The notes: a model not told the origin generated them from the letters alone. 55,207 nucleotides of DNA from Flavobacterium psychrophilum (GCA_945874225.1 CAMCFT010000024.1:1-55207), one strand, 5' to 3'; shown: positions 9,337-17,189, counted from the first letter of the stretch. Program-made: numbers and translations.

Positions 9337-10581
9337 ATGAACAATCTTACTCAAATAATCCAACAATATAAAACCGATACCGAAAGTGTTTATACTACTT
9401 GGTTTGTAGATAACGACCAACGATTAAAAGCATTTCGGACTATTCGCCGTGGTGTTTTGCAAGTGATAGACGACATCAAAAACAAAACATTTCCAAACGA
9501 TTTTAAAGGCAGTAGTTTAGAATTTGTATTGAGTTGTATAGCAGAACAAAAACAAGTCTTTGTTGGCGTAGCACATCCTTTTTATTGGAAACCCAAATTA
9601 CGAATTCCTGATATTTACGAGAACCAAAACAATAAAATTGCATTCGGCCAATTCCTAGAAAATTGCATCAATGCCAAAACCGAAGAGCAAGTTCTAAAAG
9701 AAATTGTAAAATTGGACGAACTCAAAATAAAAGGTCTTGGCCCTGCCGTGGCCAGTATTTTATATTTCTTGCATCCCACTTGGTTTCCACCATTCAATAC
9801 GGCAATACTTAACGGATTTAATTTTCTATTCAAGGATAAAAAGAAACTAGGAAGTTGGACGGAATATTTAAAAATCAGGGAAACCTTAATAGAAACTAAC
9901 AGTAAATATAAATCGGAATTATCAAATGATTTAGGAGCGATTGCAGGATTATGTTTTGAAATTGGAACACAAAAAATGCTTATTGGTAACGATGAATATT
10001 TAAGCGAAGAAGAACGCAATAAATTTGAAAAAAACATCTTAAAACGCCAAAAAGAAATCCAAGAAGAAAAATTAGCAGAAAACCTTCATAATGAAATGCA
10101 ATACCATTTATTAAAAATTGGAATTTCATTAGGCTTTGATGTAACACCAGCGAGTAATGATAAAAGTAAATCGTTTGGCGGTCAAAGTTTTTCGTTTATT
10201 TCTCTTAATAAGTTCCCAGAATTGCCAACAGATAAAGACACACAAAACACCATAAAACTAATTGATGTACTTTGGTTTCAAAAAGGAACAAACAAAATAA
10301 TTGGAGCTTTTGAAGTCGAAAAAAGCACCAGTATTTATTCTGGAATATTACGATTATCCGATTTATATTTTAGTATTTCTAATGGAGATGAAGTCTTTTA
10401 TATTATTATTCCAGACAGTCGGGAGAAAGATGTTATTCAACAACTCAACCGACCAGTTATAAAAAACTCAAAAATGAATATCAAGTACATTCTTTTTTCA
10501 GAATTAAGAGCCAATTGCGATGCCATTTGCAAATTTGGAACTGACCTTTCTATTATGGAAAAAATAGCAAAATCAATTTAA
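9337..10581 (+). CDS. probable DNA-binding nuclease (HhH-like motif plus PD-(D/E)XK-like domain)
   Basis: A 414-aa protein not matched to a named family. The middle has [18 protein letters not shown] (from about residue 130), which resembles a helix-hairpin-helix element as in DNA glycosylases and nucleases. The C-terminal third has a predicted beta-alpha core with Asp310 in LIDVLWF and Glu326-Val-Glu328-Lys329 in [10 protein letters not shown], spaced as in PD-(D/E)XK restriction-type nucleases. No methyltransferase gene is near. The region from its promoter to its tenth codon is duplicated 1.55 kb downstream (10829-10934). A restriction or DNA-repair role is inference. Confidence 0.6.
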   Translation: MNNLTQIIQQYKTDTESVYTTWFVDNDQRLKAFRTIRRGVLQVIDDIKNKTFPNDFKGSSLEFVLSCIAEQKQVFVGVAHPFYWKPKLRIPDIYENQNNKIAFGQFLENCINAKTEEQVLKEIVKLDELKIKGLGPAVASILYFLHPTWFPPFNTAILNGFNFLFKDKKKLGSWTEYLKIRETLIETNSKYKSELSNDLGAIAGLCFEIGTQKMLIGNDEYLSEEERNKFEKNILKRQKEIQEEKLAENLHNEMQYHLLKIGISLGFDVTPASNDKSKSFGGQSFSFISLNKFPELPTDKDTQNTIKLIDVLWFQKGTNKIIGAFEVEKSTSIYSGILRLSDLYFSISNGDEVFYIIIPDSREKDVIQQLNRPVIKNSKMNIKYILFSELRANCDAICKFGTDLSIMEKIAKSI

Positions 10582-10646
10582 AAACATTAACAAAATTAAC
10601 CATTTAGTAAAACCTCTAGTCTATCCAATTAATTTAATTCCAAAAA

Positions 10647-10814
10647 TTGAACTCAAAAATAAACCAGCTACTTTTAGATCTAAACGAACAACTCAACTTC
10701 ATAGATTTAGAAATTGATGATACCATCAAACGATGTGAAAAAGCAATCGAAATTACTATCAAATAAGTTCAAAAACTCAAAATATTATTTCTTAAAGAAA
10801 ACATCAAAAACTAA
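10647..10814 (+). pseudogene. RteC-like N-terminal remnant with internal stop
   Basis: Reading from TTG 10647 gives LLLDLNEQLNFIDLEIDD, then KRCEKAIEIT, a stop at 10764-10766, and on in the same frame VQKLKILFLKENIKN to a stop at 10812-10814. The pattern (short coiled N-terminus, E-K-A-I, L-x-x-L-K) resembles the start of RteC-type regulators of Bacteroidota conjugative elements. The rest of the gene is missing. I infer a decayed RteC homologue; the call rests on a short stretch. Confidence 0.45.
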
Positions 10815-10828
10815 TTACACCCAACGGG

Positions 10829-10934
10829 TTATAAAATTACTTTCAGTTAATTGTAAAAACGAATAAGTAATTAAGATATATCTGTATTAAAAATGAACGA
10901 CCTTACTCAAATAATCCAACAAAACAGATACTAA
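10829..10934 (+). pseudogene. truncated second copy of the 5' end of the nuclease-like gene at 9337
   Basis: About 100 bp here copy 9275-9380: the untranslated leader (actttcagttaattgtaaaa), the ATG and the first codons. It differs at a few scattered bases and lacks about 7 bases near the end. Translation from 10893 gives MNDLTQIIQQNRY and then stops at 10932, against [13 protein letters not shown] in the intact gene. The similarity ends exactly where an inverted-repeat arm begins. Confidence 0.75.
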
Positions 10935-11194
10935 AAAGACTTTTTGCTGAAACCCGCAGGTGTGTTTATTGTTTTTGAAATGATGTTAATATCCTTTAAT
11001 TTCAAAATATGACATTTGTCATATTTTTTTTTGAGATTTATTATTTATTTTGAGATTTAAAATATTTAACACTATAAATAGTACTAAACAGTATTGGTTT
11101 TAACGTACTAGAAAGCAAAACATTCTATCAATACAAAGAATAATAACTTGGGTGTTAAGTTTTGATAAAACACACCTCAAAAAAAGTCTTTTTT
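10932..11194. repeat. region bounded by imperfect inverted repeats at the truncation breakpoint
   Basis: The left arm (10932-10967, taaaaagactttttg...aggtgtgttta) matches the reverse complement of the right arm (11167-11194, aaaacacacct...aaaagtctttttt), with an extra 12 or so bases in the left arm. The enclosed 200 bp has no gene, only a hairpin at 11004-11032. It may be a small non-autonomous element or a relic of transposition; no transposase is visible. Confidence 0.45.
11004..11032 (+). terminator. strong hairpin with T tract, no intact gene upstream
   Basis: A 10-bp perfect stem, aaaatatgac / gtcatatttt (11004-11013 with 11018-11027), a 4-base loop and a run of T. It looks like a working terminator but follows only gene remnants, so it is probably a relic or insulates the next gene. 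Confidence 0.6.
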
Positions 11195-11271
11195 AAACAA
11201 AGTAGAATGGGTTTCAAAACTTTCTTTAATTTCTAATAATGGATGTCAAAATAGTAAGCTGTTAAAAGAGT

Positions 11272-12759
11272 ATGAAAGCAAAATACATACTAGAAAACTA
11301 TGATAGGATAGTAAAAGATATAAAAAATCCAAAGATTATTTTCAGTACCGATCTAGCTCCATTTCTCAAAAAATTTGCTTCAAAGAGCTATCTTATTCAT
11401 CAAATAGACTTCAGCTTATCAAACAACAAAATTAAATACGCTGCAAAAAAACCGATTCATAACTTACATCCAAGAGTCGCTAAGCTCAAATTTAAAGTTA
11501 CTGAACCTAATTCAGAATTAGAACAATATATTCCAACTATAGTAAAAGAGTTAAACATTTCAAGCAATCACACTAATTGGTGTTGGTGTGCAAAAAATAA
11601 AAATACTTTATATCTTGTTCAGGATTGTGAAATTGAAGATTTAACACAAGAACAACGTTACTTTTTATATTGTTACCATATACTCAAAAAGGAAAACTAT
11701 AAAATCAAAAAAATAGATAAAGAGCGCATTTATAAATTAAATTCAAAAATCAAAAGTGAAGAGTACATCCATCAAAAACAATATGCATTAGAAAATCTTG
11801 CTCAACGTTTGATTAAGGAAATAAACCCAGAAAAAGTTTCAAAACTCTACCAATTTTCAGATGATTATAATAAAACAGACTGTTTGAAAATCACATACAT
11901 ATATGTTCAAAAATTGCAACATTTTATTGAAAAAGAATACAAGAATTACCTCAACGTAAATGGTCATATCCCCTATGATTCCACATTTGTAAAGGAATTT
12001 GAAATTTCTAAAAAACTCAATGAAGTAAAGTCAATTTTGTTGAAAAGCAATATTAATGATCAAATATTGAAATTAGTATATGAACCTTTACTAAAAATTG
12101 AAACTTTAAATATTCCAGGAAAATTAACCTACTATGAATTTAATTATTGCACGAAAATTATCAAAGAATTACACAAACAGATTGAATCTGATAAATTAAC
12201 GGAAGAAGCTATTTTGGATTGCCTTTTCGATCTAAATTTCAATTCATTACAGTTGTTCAAATACCTAACTAATACTTTTTTACAAGAATTAGAACCATTA
12301 GAAAATAATACTCAAAAAATTTACAGTTTATTCCGAATACTTAAAATCTACAATCAAAAACAAAGCGGAAATACTGTAAAATACAAAAAAAACTTGCCTC
12401 CTATTAAAAAACAAATTATAGGTTGGATTGAAGAAGAAATTGAGTACTTGAATAGAATAGTGGAACAAGAAGCAAATCAATTATTAGCACTTCCTCTAAA
12501 AAAAGATGAAATTAAATTTTTAACAATTTTTTCAGTTGCTCAGTTAAGTTTCTTTGTTAAAATATTGGTTGAAACCAATATTATAGACCACAAAATCCTA
12601 GCGGATGTGATTAGATTTATTGCAGGAAATTTCAAAACTAAAAATACCGATACTATAGCAATCGAAAGTCTAAGAACAAAATTTCACAATGTGGAAAACT
12701 CCACTAAAGAAGTAGTTAATGGTAAAATAATAGAAATGTTAAAACTCACGAAGGACTAG
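11272..12759 (+). CDS. conserved hypothetical protein of Bacteroidota mobile elements, RteC-like C-terminus
   Basis: A 495-aa, Lys-rich, mostly helical protein without signal peptide or TM segments. I do not recognise the N-terminal 300 residues; they include an HTNWCWCAKNKN stretch near residue 100. The last 90 residues (FSVAQLSFFVKILVETNII, FIAGNFKTKNT, ESLRTKFHNVE) follow the layout of the C-terminal helical domain of RteC-type and related proteins found beside excisionase and mobilisation genes. It lies directly upstream of such a module. Its 3' end overlaps a convergent 54-codon ORF by 21 bp. A regulatory role is inference. Confidence 0.6.
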   Translation: MKAKYILENYDRIVKDIKNPKIIFSTDLAPFLKKFASKSYLIHQIDFSLSNNKIKYAAKKPIHNLHPRVAKLKFKVTEPNSELEQYIPTIVKELNISSNHTNWCWCAKNKNTLYLVQDCEIEDLTQEQRYFLYCYHILKKENYKIKKIDKERIYKLNSKIKSEEYIHQKQYALENLAQRLIKEINPEKVSKLYQFSDDYNKTDCLKITYIYVQKLQHFIEKEYKNYLNVNGHIPYDSTFVKEFEISKKLNEVKSILLKSNINDQILKLVYEPLLKIETLNIPGKLTYYEFNYCTKIIKELHKQIESDKLTEEAILDCLFDLNFNSLQLFKYLTNTFLQELEPLENNTQKIYSLFRILKIYNQKQSGNTVKYKKNLPPIKKQIIGWIEEEIEYLNRIVEQEANQLLALPLKKDEIKFLTIFSVAQLSFFVKILVETNIIDHKILADVIRFIAGNFKTKNTDTIAIESLRTKFHNVENSTKEVVNGKIIEMLKLTKD

Positions 12760-12903
12760 AACTTCACGCATTAACCGCCATCCAAATAAATCCATTTTAA
12801 GTAATTTCTCATCATCAATTTCCAGTAATACGGAGAGATTGGGAATGGAATGCAATTCCATAAATTGTTGGAGTTCGGGGCTTAATTTAATATCGTCTTT
12901 CAT
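12739..12903 (-). CDS. 54-aa acidic protein with an alpha-CTD-like FGWRL motif
   Basis: An ATG at 12903 opens a 54-codon ORF ending at TAA 12741-12739. The product (MKDDIKLSPELQQFMELHSI, then LEIDDEKLLKMDLFGWRLMR) is coherent and acidic. The part DEKLLKMDLFGWRLMREVL resembles the helix-hairpin pattern of the RNA polymerase alpha C-terminal domain, where it reads LLxIxNFGxKSLxEI. That resemblance is my reading only. It runs against the neighbouring genes and is preceded by a GC-rich structured segment (12945-13060) that would form its leader. Such ORFs recur in Bacteroidota elements, which supports it being real. Confidence 0.55.
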   Translation of the reverse strand: MKDDIKLSPELQQFMELHSIPNLSVLLEIDDEKLLKMDLFGWRLMREVLVLREF

Positions 12904-12944
12904 AATTAATCAAGTTATGAATTACTAATAAACCATTAGGTATT

Positions 12945-13060
12945 GGTACAAACAAATAGCGTGGGACATCGATCACCAGCCAAAGAGGTACGACCAAGCA
13001 CCTACAGCTCCGATAAACCGAGCCCACGCATAGCGAGGGCGAACAGTTTATTTGTAGAGC
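12945..13060 (-). ncRNA. GC-rich structured leader or small RNA candidate upstream of the 54-aa ORF
   Basis: Within very AT-rich surroundings this stretch is GC-rich and holds a 7-bp stem, gcgtggg (12959-12965) with cccacgc (13023-13029), outside which tacaaacaaata and tttatttgta pair imperfectly. Inside are several short complementary blocks. On the minus strand it would be the 5' leader of the 54-codon ORF. No convincing protein reads through it. The type (leader, small RNA, transfer origin) cannot be decided by eye. Confidence 0.4.
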
Positions 13061-13240
13061 TGATTTTGAAATTTTGGTCGTTTTCTTTGGCTCGAAATAA
13101 CTTTCGCAATATATTTTTAGAAGTTTACCTCCTATTTGATATTCATTGTGCAAATTTAGTCATAATTGCATCAAAATAGCTATCTAAAATAAATAAAAAA
13201 CTTTTTCACTCCGATTAGCTGATTTTGTTGGGGGTACATT

Positions 13241-13258
13241 AGGGGTCATATGACCCCT
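13241..13258. promoter_or_regulatory. 18-bp perfect palindrome upstream of the excisionase-like gene
   Basis: aggggtcatatgacccct is its own reverse complement and ends 61 bp before the ATG at 13320. An inverted GTCCCC/GGGGAC box sits at almost the same distance (57 bp) before the second excisionase-like gene at 54706. It is likely an operator or element-specific recognition site. Confidence 0.55.
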
Positions 13259-13319
13259 GTGACTGTTTTGGTATTACTTAATTATTTCTATTTGCCCCAA
13301 ACATTTAAAACCTCACGTT

Positions 13320-13613
13320 ATGGCAATCGAAGTTATTACTCGCGAAGATTTGAACGAATTCCGAACACTTCTTCTTTCTGATTTAAACGCAATAATTAAT
13401 TCAAAACCACAACAGCAAAAACAATGGCTCAAATCTTCCGAAGTCAGAAAGCTGTTAAACATTTCCCCTGGTACTTTACAAAATCTACGAGTAAACGGAA
13501 CAATCACTTATACTAAAATTGGCGGTATTCTATATTATGCTAGCAACGATTTAGATAAAGCTCTGGAAACAAACAAAGTCGAAGCTACTCCTAATTTATT
13601 CAATCGCAAATAA
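13320..13613 (+). CDS. excisionase-family helix-turn-helix protein
   Basis: A 97-aa protein: a helical N-terminus followed by a winged-HTH core of the MerR/excisionase (HTH_17) type, WLKSSEVRKLLNISPGTLQN, then the wing with LRVNGTITYTKIGGILYYASNDL. The Bacteroidota members of this family sit at the start of integrative elements and act as excision or replication accessory proteins. It is 8 bp upstream of the next gene, so probably in an operon with the DnaD-like and DnaC-like genes. No integrase belonging to this module is within the window. Confidence 0.85.
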   Translation: MAIEVITREDLNEFRTLLLSDLNAIINSKPQQQKQWLKSSEVRKLLNISPGTLQNLRVNGTITYTKIGGILYYASNDLDKALETNKVEATPNLFNRK

Positions 13614-13621
13614 TCCCCAAG

Positions 13622-14488
13622 ATGAATTATATAAAACATCTAACAGGATTTTTTGAGAAAGTGGCTGTTGATAAAACACTCAATCCAACTCACGTCAGTT
13701 TGTATGTGGCATTGTTTCAATTCTGGAATTGCAATCGGTTCAAAAATCCAATCAGTATATCACGTGATGAGGTAATGCGAATAAGCAAAATCAGTTCCAA
13801 AGCAACCTATCATAAGTGTTTGAAAAACTTGCATTCTCTAGGATATATCAACTATGAACCCTCCTACAATCCATTCAAAGGAAGCCACGTTTATCTATTC
13901 AATTTTTCAGACGATTTAAAACCAATTCCAAAAAGCGAAAAAACAACAATACCAAAAAACGAACCTGTTTTTGAACTAGTTAATGAACAAGTAGTGAACA
14001 AGCTTTATACTGGTAGTGGTACAAGTGAACAGACAAGTACTGAACAAGCTCTAGTATCTTATATAAACAATACAAACATACCAAACATTTCAAACGATTT
14101 AAAGATTGTAAACTTGGACGAGCAAGCAAAAAATTTTGAAATTGTCGATGAGTTTTTAAAAAGCGCGGCTGCCGAAGAAAAAGAAAAAAGTTCCGCCAAA
14201 AAAGAAAAAGAGTTTCTTGTCACTTCGAGCGCAGTCGAGAAGCCAACAATTGAAAACGTCAAAACTTATTTTCTCGAACAACACTTTCCAGAACTCGAAG
14301 CTATTAAATTTTTTAATTACTTCTCCAGCAACGGTTGGTTAGTCGGTGGCAAAACTCCGATGGTCGATTGGCAAGCAGCAGCACAAAATTGGATATTAAA
14401 CGCACCTAAATTCATTTCAAATGAACAATCCAACAGAGCAAAACACCTCAACACAGGAACAGACAAAGATTATTCAGAGCCATTATAG
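13622..14488 (+). CDS. DnaD-like replication or HTH protein of an integrative element
   Basis: A 288-aa protein. Residues 1-100 look like a winged-helix domain (HVSLYVALFQFWNCN, then RISKISSKATYHKCLKNLHS, LGYINYEPSYNPFKGS), as in replication initiators and DnaD. The middle is a low-complexity linker rich in Glu/Lys/Ser. The C-terminus (PTIENVKTYFLEQHFPELEA, FFNYFSSNGWLVGGKTPMVD, WQAAAQNWI) matches the pattern seen in helicase-loader helpers of Bacteroidota elements. It overlaps the next gene by 68 bp, so the two are translationally coupled. A role in element replication is inference from motif and context. Confidence 0.7.
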   Translation: MNYIKHLTGFFEKVAVDKTLNPTHVSLYVALFQFWNCNRFKNPISISRDEVMRISKISSKATYHKCLKNLHSLGYINYEPSYNPFKGSHVYLFNFSDDLKPIPKSEKTTIPKNEPVFELVNEQVVNKLYTGSGTSEQTSTEQALVSYINNTNIPNISNDLKIVNLDEQAKNFEIVDEFLKSAAAEEKEKSSAKKEKEFLVTSSAVEKPTIENVKTYFLEQHFPELEAIKFFNYFSSNGWLVGGKTPMVDWQAAAQNWILNAPKFISNEQSNRAKHLNTGTDKDYSEPL

Positions 14489-15083
14489 CTACACGGAAAT
14501 AATTGCTTGGCTGGAGAAAAAAGGCATTGAATTATACGGCAATCATTTCAAAATACTTGAAAGTGATTACCCCATAATTTACAAACTCATCGCCTATTTT
14601 CTTAAAGACGAAACAACTTGTTTTCAGTACGGCATCAACGGCAACAAAGGAATTTTACTTTCTGGCCCAATCGGCTGTGGCAAAACATCCCTAATGAATT
14701 TAATGAAACACTTGGCGACAACAGAGCATAAATTTTTCGTAAAACCGTGTCGAGACATAAGCTTTGAATTTATCCAGGATGGTTACCAAATCATTCACAA
14801 ATATAGCAAAGGCAAACTATACGAATCAGAACCCAAAACAATATGCTTTGACGATTTAGGAACAGAAAACAACCTGAAATATTACGGAAACGAATGTAAC
14901 GTAATGGCAGAAATTCTATTAAGTCGCTATGATATTTTTACAAGTAAAAAAATCCAAACGCATATAACTACAAACCTTTCGGCTACTGAAATTGAGAATG
15001 TTTATGGGAATCGGGTTAGAAGTAGAATGCGAGAAATGTTCAATCTGATTGCCTACGACAAAACCATAAAAGATAAAAGATAA
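14421..15083 (+). CDS. DnaC/IstB-like AAA+ ATPase, probable helicase loader
   Basis: A 220-aa P-loop ATPase with Walker A GPIGCGKT (residues 82-89), Walker B ICFDDLGTE (about residues 140-148), sensor-1 region THITTNLS and the Arg motif NRVRSRMREMF near the C-terminus. This is the DnaC/IstB layout. It partners the upstream DnaD-like protein, as in phage and ICE replication pairs. The start at 14421 lies inside the upstream gene; no later ATG precedes the first conserved helices as well, so I keep it. Confidence 0.8.
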   Translation: MNNPTEQNTSTQEQTKIIQSHYSYTEIIAWLEKKGIELYGNHFKILESDYPIIYKLIAYFLKDETTCFQYGINGNKGILLSGPIGCGKTSLMNLMKHLATTEHKFFVKPCRDISFEFIQDGYQIIHKYSKGKLYESEPKTICFDDLGTENNLKYYGNECNVMAEILLSRYDIFTSKKIQTHITTNLSATEIENVYGNRVRSRMREMFNLIAYDKTIKDKR

Positions 15084-15093
15084 ACGATAAACG

Positions 15094-15723
15094 ATGAACC
15101 ACATAACCAACTTCTGGAACCATTTCAAACAAAACAATTTTGTTTTCTTGCTCTTAAACGAAATTCCAAAAGAAGAACTAATAAAGCACTTCACAGAATT
15201 AAACAACCTCTTACGCCTATTCAACAAAGATTTAGATCTCATAATCAAAAACGGTAAAGATAAATCCGAATTAATCATCACCGCCAACGGCAATCCTTAC
15301 CTTTTCAAAGAAGTAGAACTACTAGTACATTATGCTCCAGTCGTAGAACGTTGGAAAATAACTGCATTTCTTCAACCTGAAACAAACCTAACAAAATACC
15401 AACAAGGAAAAGATAAACCACTTGAATATTACGGGATTAGCCTACGAATTAGTGATATGTATTTCGCATCGATAGAAAACCTAGAAAAACAAACCGATTT
15501 AGGGATTAGAATATACCTCAAAAACTACATAATTCACAAAGAAAACCCAAGACTTCGAGAAGCAGTTTACACCCACATAGAACACCTTATTGGCGAAAAA
15601 TCATTTGCAAATGATGTTGCTTTTATTGAGATTGATCAATTAACTAGTAAAATAAATGATATTGAATTGCTAGACTTGTATAATTTAGCGGATTATGTGA
15701 TTTTTTTCAAAAATCAGAAATAA
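15094..15723 (+). CDS. hypothetical protein, DUF695-like features
   Basis: A 209-aa soluble protein 10 bp after the DnaC-like gene. The first half has the pattern DLDLIIKNGKDKSELIITAN, then EVELLVHYAPVVERWKI and TAFLQPE, an arrangement (acidic helix, ITANG, AP...W.I.AF.P) shared by a group of small Bacteroidota proteins of unknown role. The second half has a QTDLGIRIYLKNY strand-helix and an EIDQLTSKI tail. No catalytic motif is evident. It may be housekeeping cargo rather than part of the element core. Confidence 0.6.
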   Translation: MNHITNFWNHFKQNNFVFLLLNEIPKEELIKHFTELNNLLRLFNKDLDLIIKNGKDKSELIITANGNPYLFKEVELLVHYAPVVERWKITAFLQPETNLTKYQQGKDKPLEYYGISLRISDMYFASIENLEKQTDLGIRIYLKNYIIHKENPRLREAVYTHIEHLIGEKSFANDVAFIEIDQLTSKINDIELLDLYNLADYVIFFKNQK

Positions 15724-15887
15724 TTTATCGCTTAAAAAATATTAATGATAGGCATTTTAGATTTGAAAAATAAGTAAATTGAAAATAGTATTTCCCTTAA
15801 CAATTTATTCTGTAAATTTCCGCTTTTTAAAATTCAATCGCTTTTGAGCATCTAATTGGTCGAATTTGCTATTAATTTCCACAATTT

Positions 15888-16598
15888 ATGAATAATAAAT
15901 ATGATTTTTATATCGACGAAAGTTGTCATTTAGAAAATGATAATATTCCGGTTATGTGCATTGGTTACATAAAAGTACCAATGACCGATTATGTTGAATT
16001 ACAAAAAAAATTCAATCAAATACTAGCAAAGCACAATCAAAAATCAGAGTTAAAATGGAATAAATTTTCAAATGCAAGAACTGCATTATACAAAGAATTA
16101 GTAGATTATTTCTTTCGCTCATCATTACAATTTCGTTGTGTTTTAGTCAAATACAAAGAGCGTCTAAATCATACCGATTTTAACCAAGGCTCGCACGACA
16201 ATTTCTATTATAAAATGACCTATTATTTATTACGCCCAAATAATAGTAATGGCGATGAATACAGGGTTTTTATAGACATTCAAAATACGCGTGGTAGAGA
16301 AAAACTAAAAAAAATAAATGAAGTTTTTGACAATGAATACAAAGGCAAAAGCCCATTCAAACAATTCCAACATTTACATTCTCACGATAATAATTTCTTT
16401 CAATTAGCCGATTTTTTTATTGGAGCAATTACTTATAAAACAAGAGTAGTAATGAAGAATATCGAGAATCCAACTCCTAACAGAATGGATTTTATTCAAT
16501 ATTTAGAAACTAAATCAGGTTTTAATCTCGAAGAAGGAACAGAGCCGTGGGAAACCAAATTCAATATTTTTGATCACCAACCCAAAATAAAACTATAA
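15888..16598 (+). CDS. DUF3800 family protein (RNase H-like fold)
   Basis: A 236-aa protein with the family hallmarks: N-terminal FYIDESCHL, then SELKWNKFSNA, a central YYKMTYYLLRPNN and YRVFIDIQNTRGREKL, and near the end FFQLADFFIGAITYK. DUF3800 proteins carry Asp/Glu residues placed as in RNase H folds and occur often in defence islands and phages; their reaction is not established. It overlaps the next gene by one base (TAATG), which suggests a two-gene unit. Confidence 0.85.
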   Translation: MNNKYDFYIDESCHLENDNIPVMCIGYIKVPMTDYVELQKKFNQILAKHNQKSELKWNKFSNARTALYKELVDYFFRSSLQFRCVLVKYKERLNHTDFNQGSHDNFYYKMTYYLLRPNNSNGDEYRVFIDIQNTRGREKLKKINEVFDNEYKGKSPFKQFQHLHSHDNNFFQLADFFIGAITYKTRVVMKNIENPTPNRMDFIQYLETKSGFNLEEGTEPWETKFNIFDHQPKIKL

Positions 16599-17083
16599 TG
16601 GATTTATTTAATTTGGATGATCACATACCTAATTTAGGAATTGACCCATCAGCTGAACATTTAGAAGAACTATTTCGATTATTCAAAGCCGATTTTATTG
16701 ACAACGTTTTTTATTTTGATGGTTGCAAAGTAAAAATAGATATAGCAAATTCAAAAGAAGATGGTTTTGAAACCTATCCACACACTTTTGTAAAAATCAT
16801 TACAAGAGGAGATAAAGGCAAAAGATGTTTTGACAAAAAAAGAGCCAACAAAATTCATTGGATAAAACCAATACTTGAAAATAAAGATACGGATGATGTT
16901 ACTTGTTTCCAGTTCTTAGAAGCAGATGGTAGAATCAGGGACTATTTTTGGTTCAAAGAAGGAAACTTTCTAGTAGTAATGGAAAAAATCACTCCAGACT
17001 ATATGATAATTTCTTGTTTTCATATTGATGATGCAAGAAACCAAAAATACTACGAAGACAAATATACAAAGAGGGTAAAATAA
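16598..17083 (+). CDS. hypothetical partner of DUF3800; BECR-like RNase fold possible
   Basis: A 161-aa protein coupled to the DUF3800 gene by a TAATG overlap. Residues about 75-145 read KRCFDKKRANKIHWIKPILE, then FLEADGRIRDYFWFKEGNFL and YMIISCFHIDDARN. The order R-A-x-x-I-x-W-I, R-x-Y-F-W, Y-x-I-x-x-x-x-x-D resembles the phage-type PBECR/barnase-EndoU-RelE nuclease domains. I rate this resemblance as suggestive only. If right, the pair would be an RNase with a partner protein. A terminator-like hairpin follows after 5 bp. Confidence 0.55.
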   Translation: MDLFNLDDHIPNLGIDPSAEHLEELFRLFKADFIDNVFYFDGCKVKIDIANSKEDGFETYPHTFVKIITRGDKGKRCFDKKRANKIHWIKPILENKDTDDVTCFQFLEADGRIRDYFWFKEGNFLVVMEKITPDYMIISCFHIDDARNQKYYEDKYTKRVK

Positions 17084-17111
17084 AAAAAGCCACAGGCTAC
17101 GGTGCTGTGGC
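17083..17111 (-). terminator. terminator of the small RNA, facing the end of the DUF3800 operon
   Basis: A perfect 7-bp stem gccacag/ctgtggc with a 9-base loop and seven T on the minus strand. On the plus strand the same stem follows the 161-aa gene by 5 bp and may also stop that operon, although its T tract is poorer. Confidence 0.8.
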
Positions 17112-17151
17112 GTACGTTTTCACGAACCAGGTCCTTTTCCCTAGGGAAATG
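17083..17151 (-). ncRNA. candidate 70-nt small RNA gene with own promoter and terminator
   Basis: On the minus strand a Bacteroidota-type promoter (TTTG at 17189-17186, 20-bp spacer, TATATTTG at 17165-17158) is followed by about 70 nt and a strong terminator. The transcript holds three hairpins: the 14-nt palindrome tttccctagggaaa (17136-17149), gttcgt-gaaa-acgtac with a GNRA-type GAAA loop (17112-17127), and the terminator stem gccacag/ctgtggc followed by seven T (17111-17083). No ORF of use is inside. I do not recognise the family. Confidence 0.65.
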
Positions 17152-17157
17152 ACTTTG

Positions 17158-17189
17158 CAAATATACATCGTCTTAAACCAAAAAACAAA
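17158..17189 (-). promoter_or_regulatory. Bacteroidota-type promoter for the small RNA
   Basis: TTTG-N20-TATATTTG on the minus strand agrees with the Bacteroidota -33/-7 consensus TTTG-N(17-23)-TAnnTTTG. Transcription would start near 17151. Confidence 0.7.

Noticed and set aside
12887..13153. 88-codon minus-strand frame over the GC-rich leader
   Set aside because: It overlaps the better 54-codon ORF in another frame and its product has random-looking composition; the DNA is better explained as structured.
17083..17165. Simple terminator only
   Set aside because: The hairpin alone would suffice for the upstream operon, but the complete promoter and two more stems on the minus strand point to a small RNA gene.
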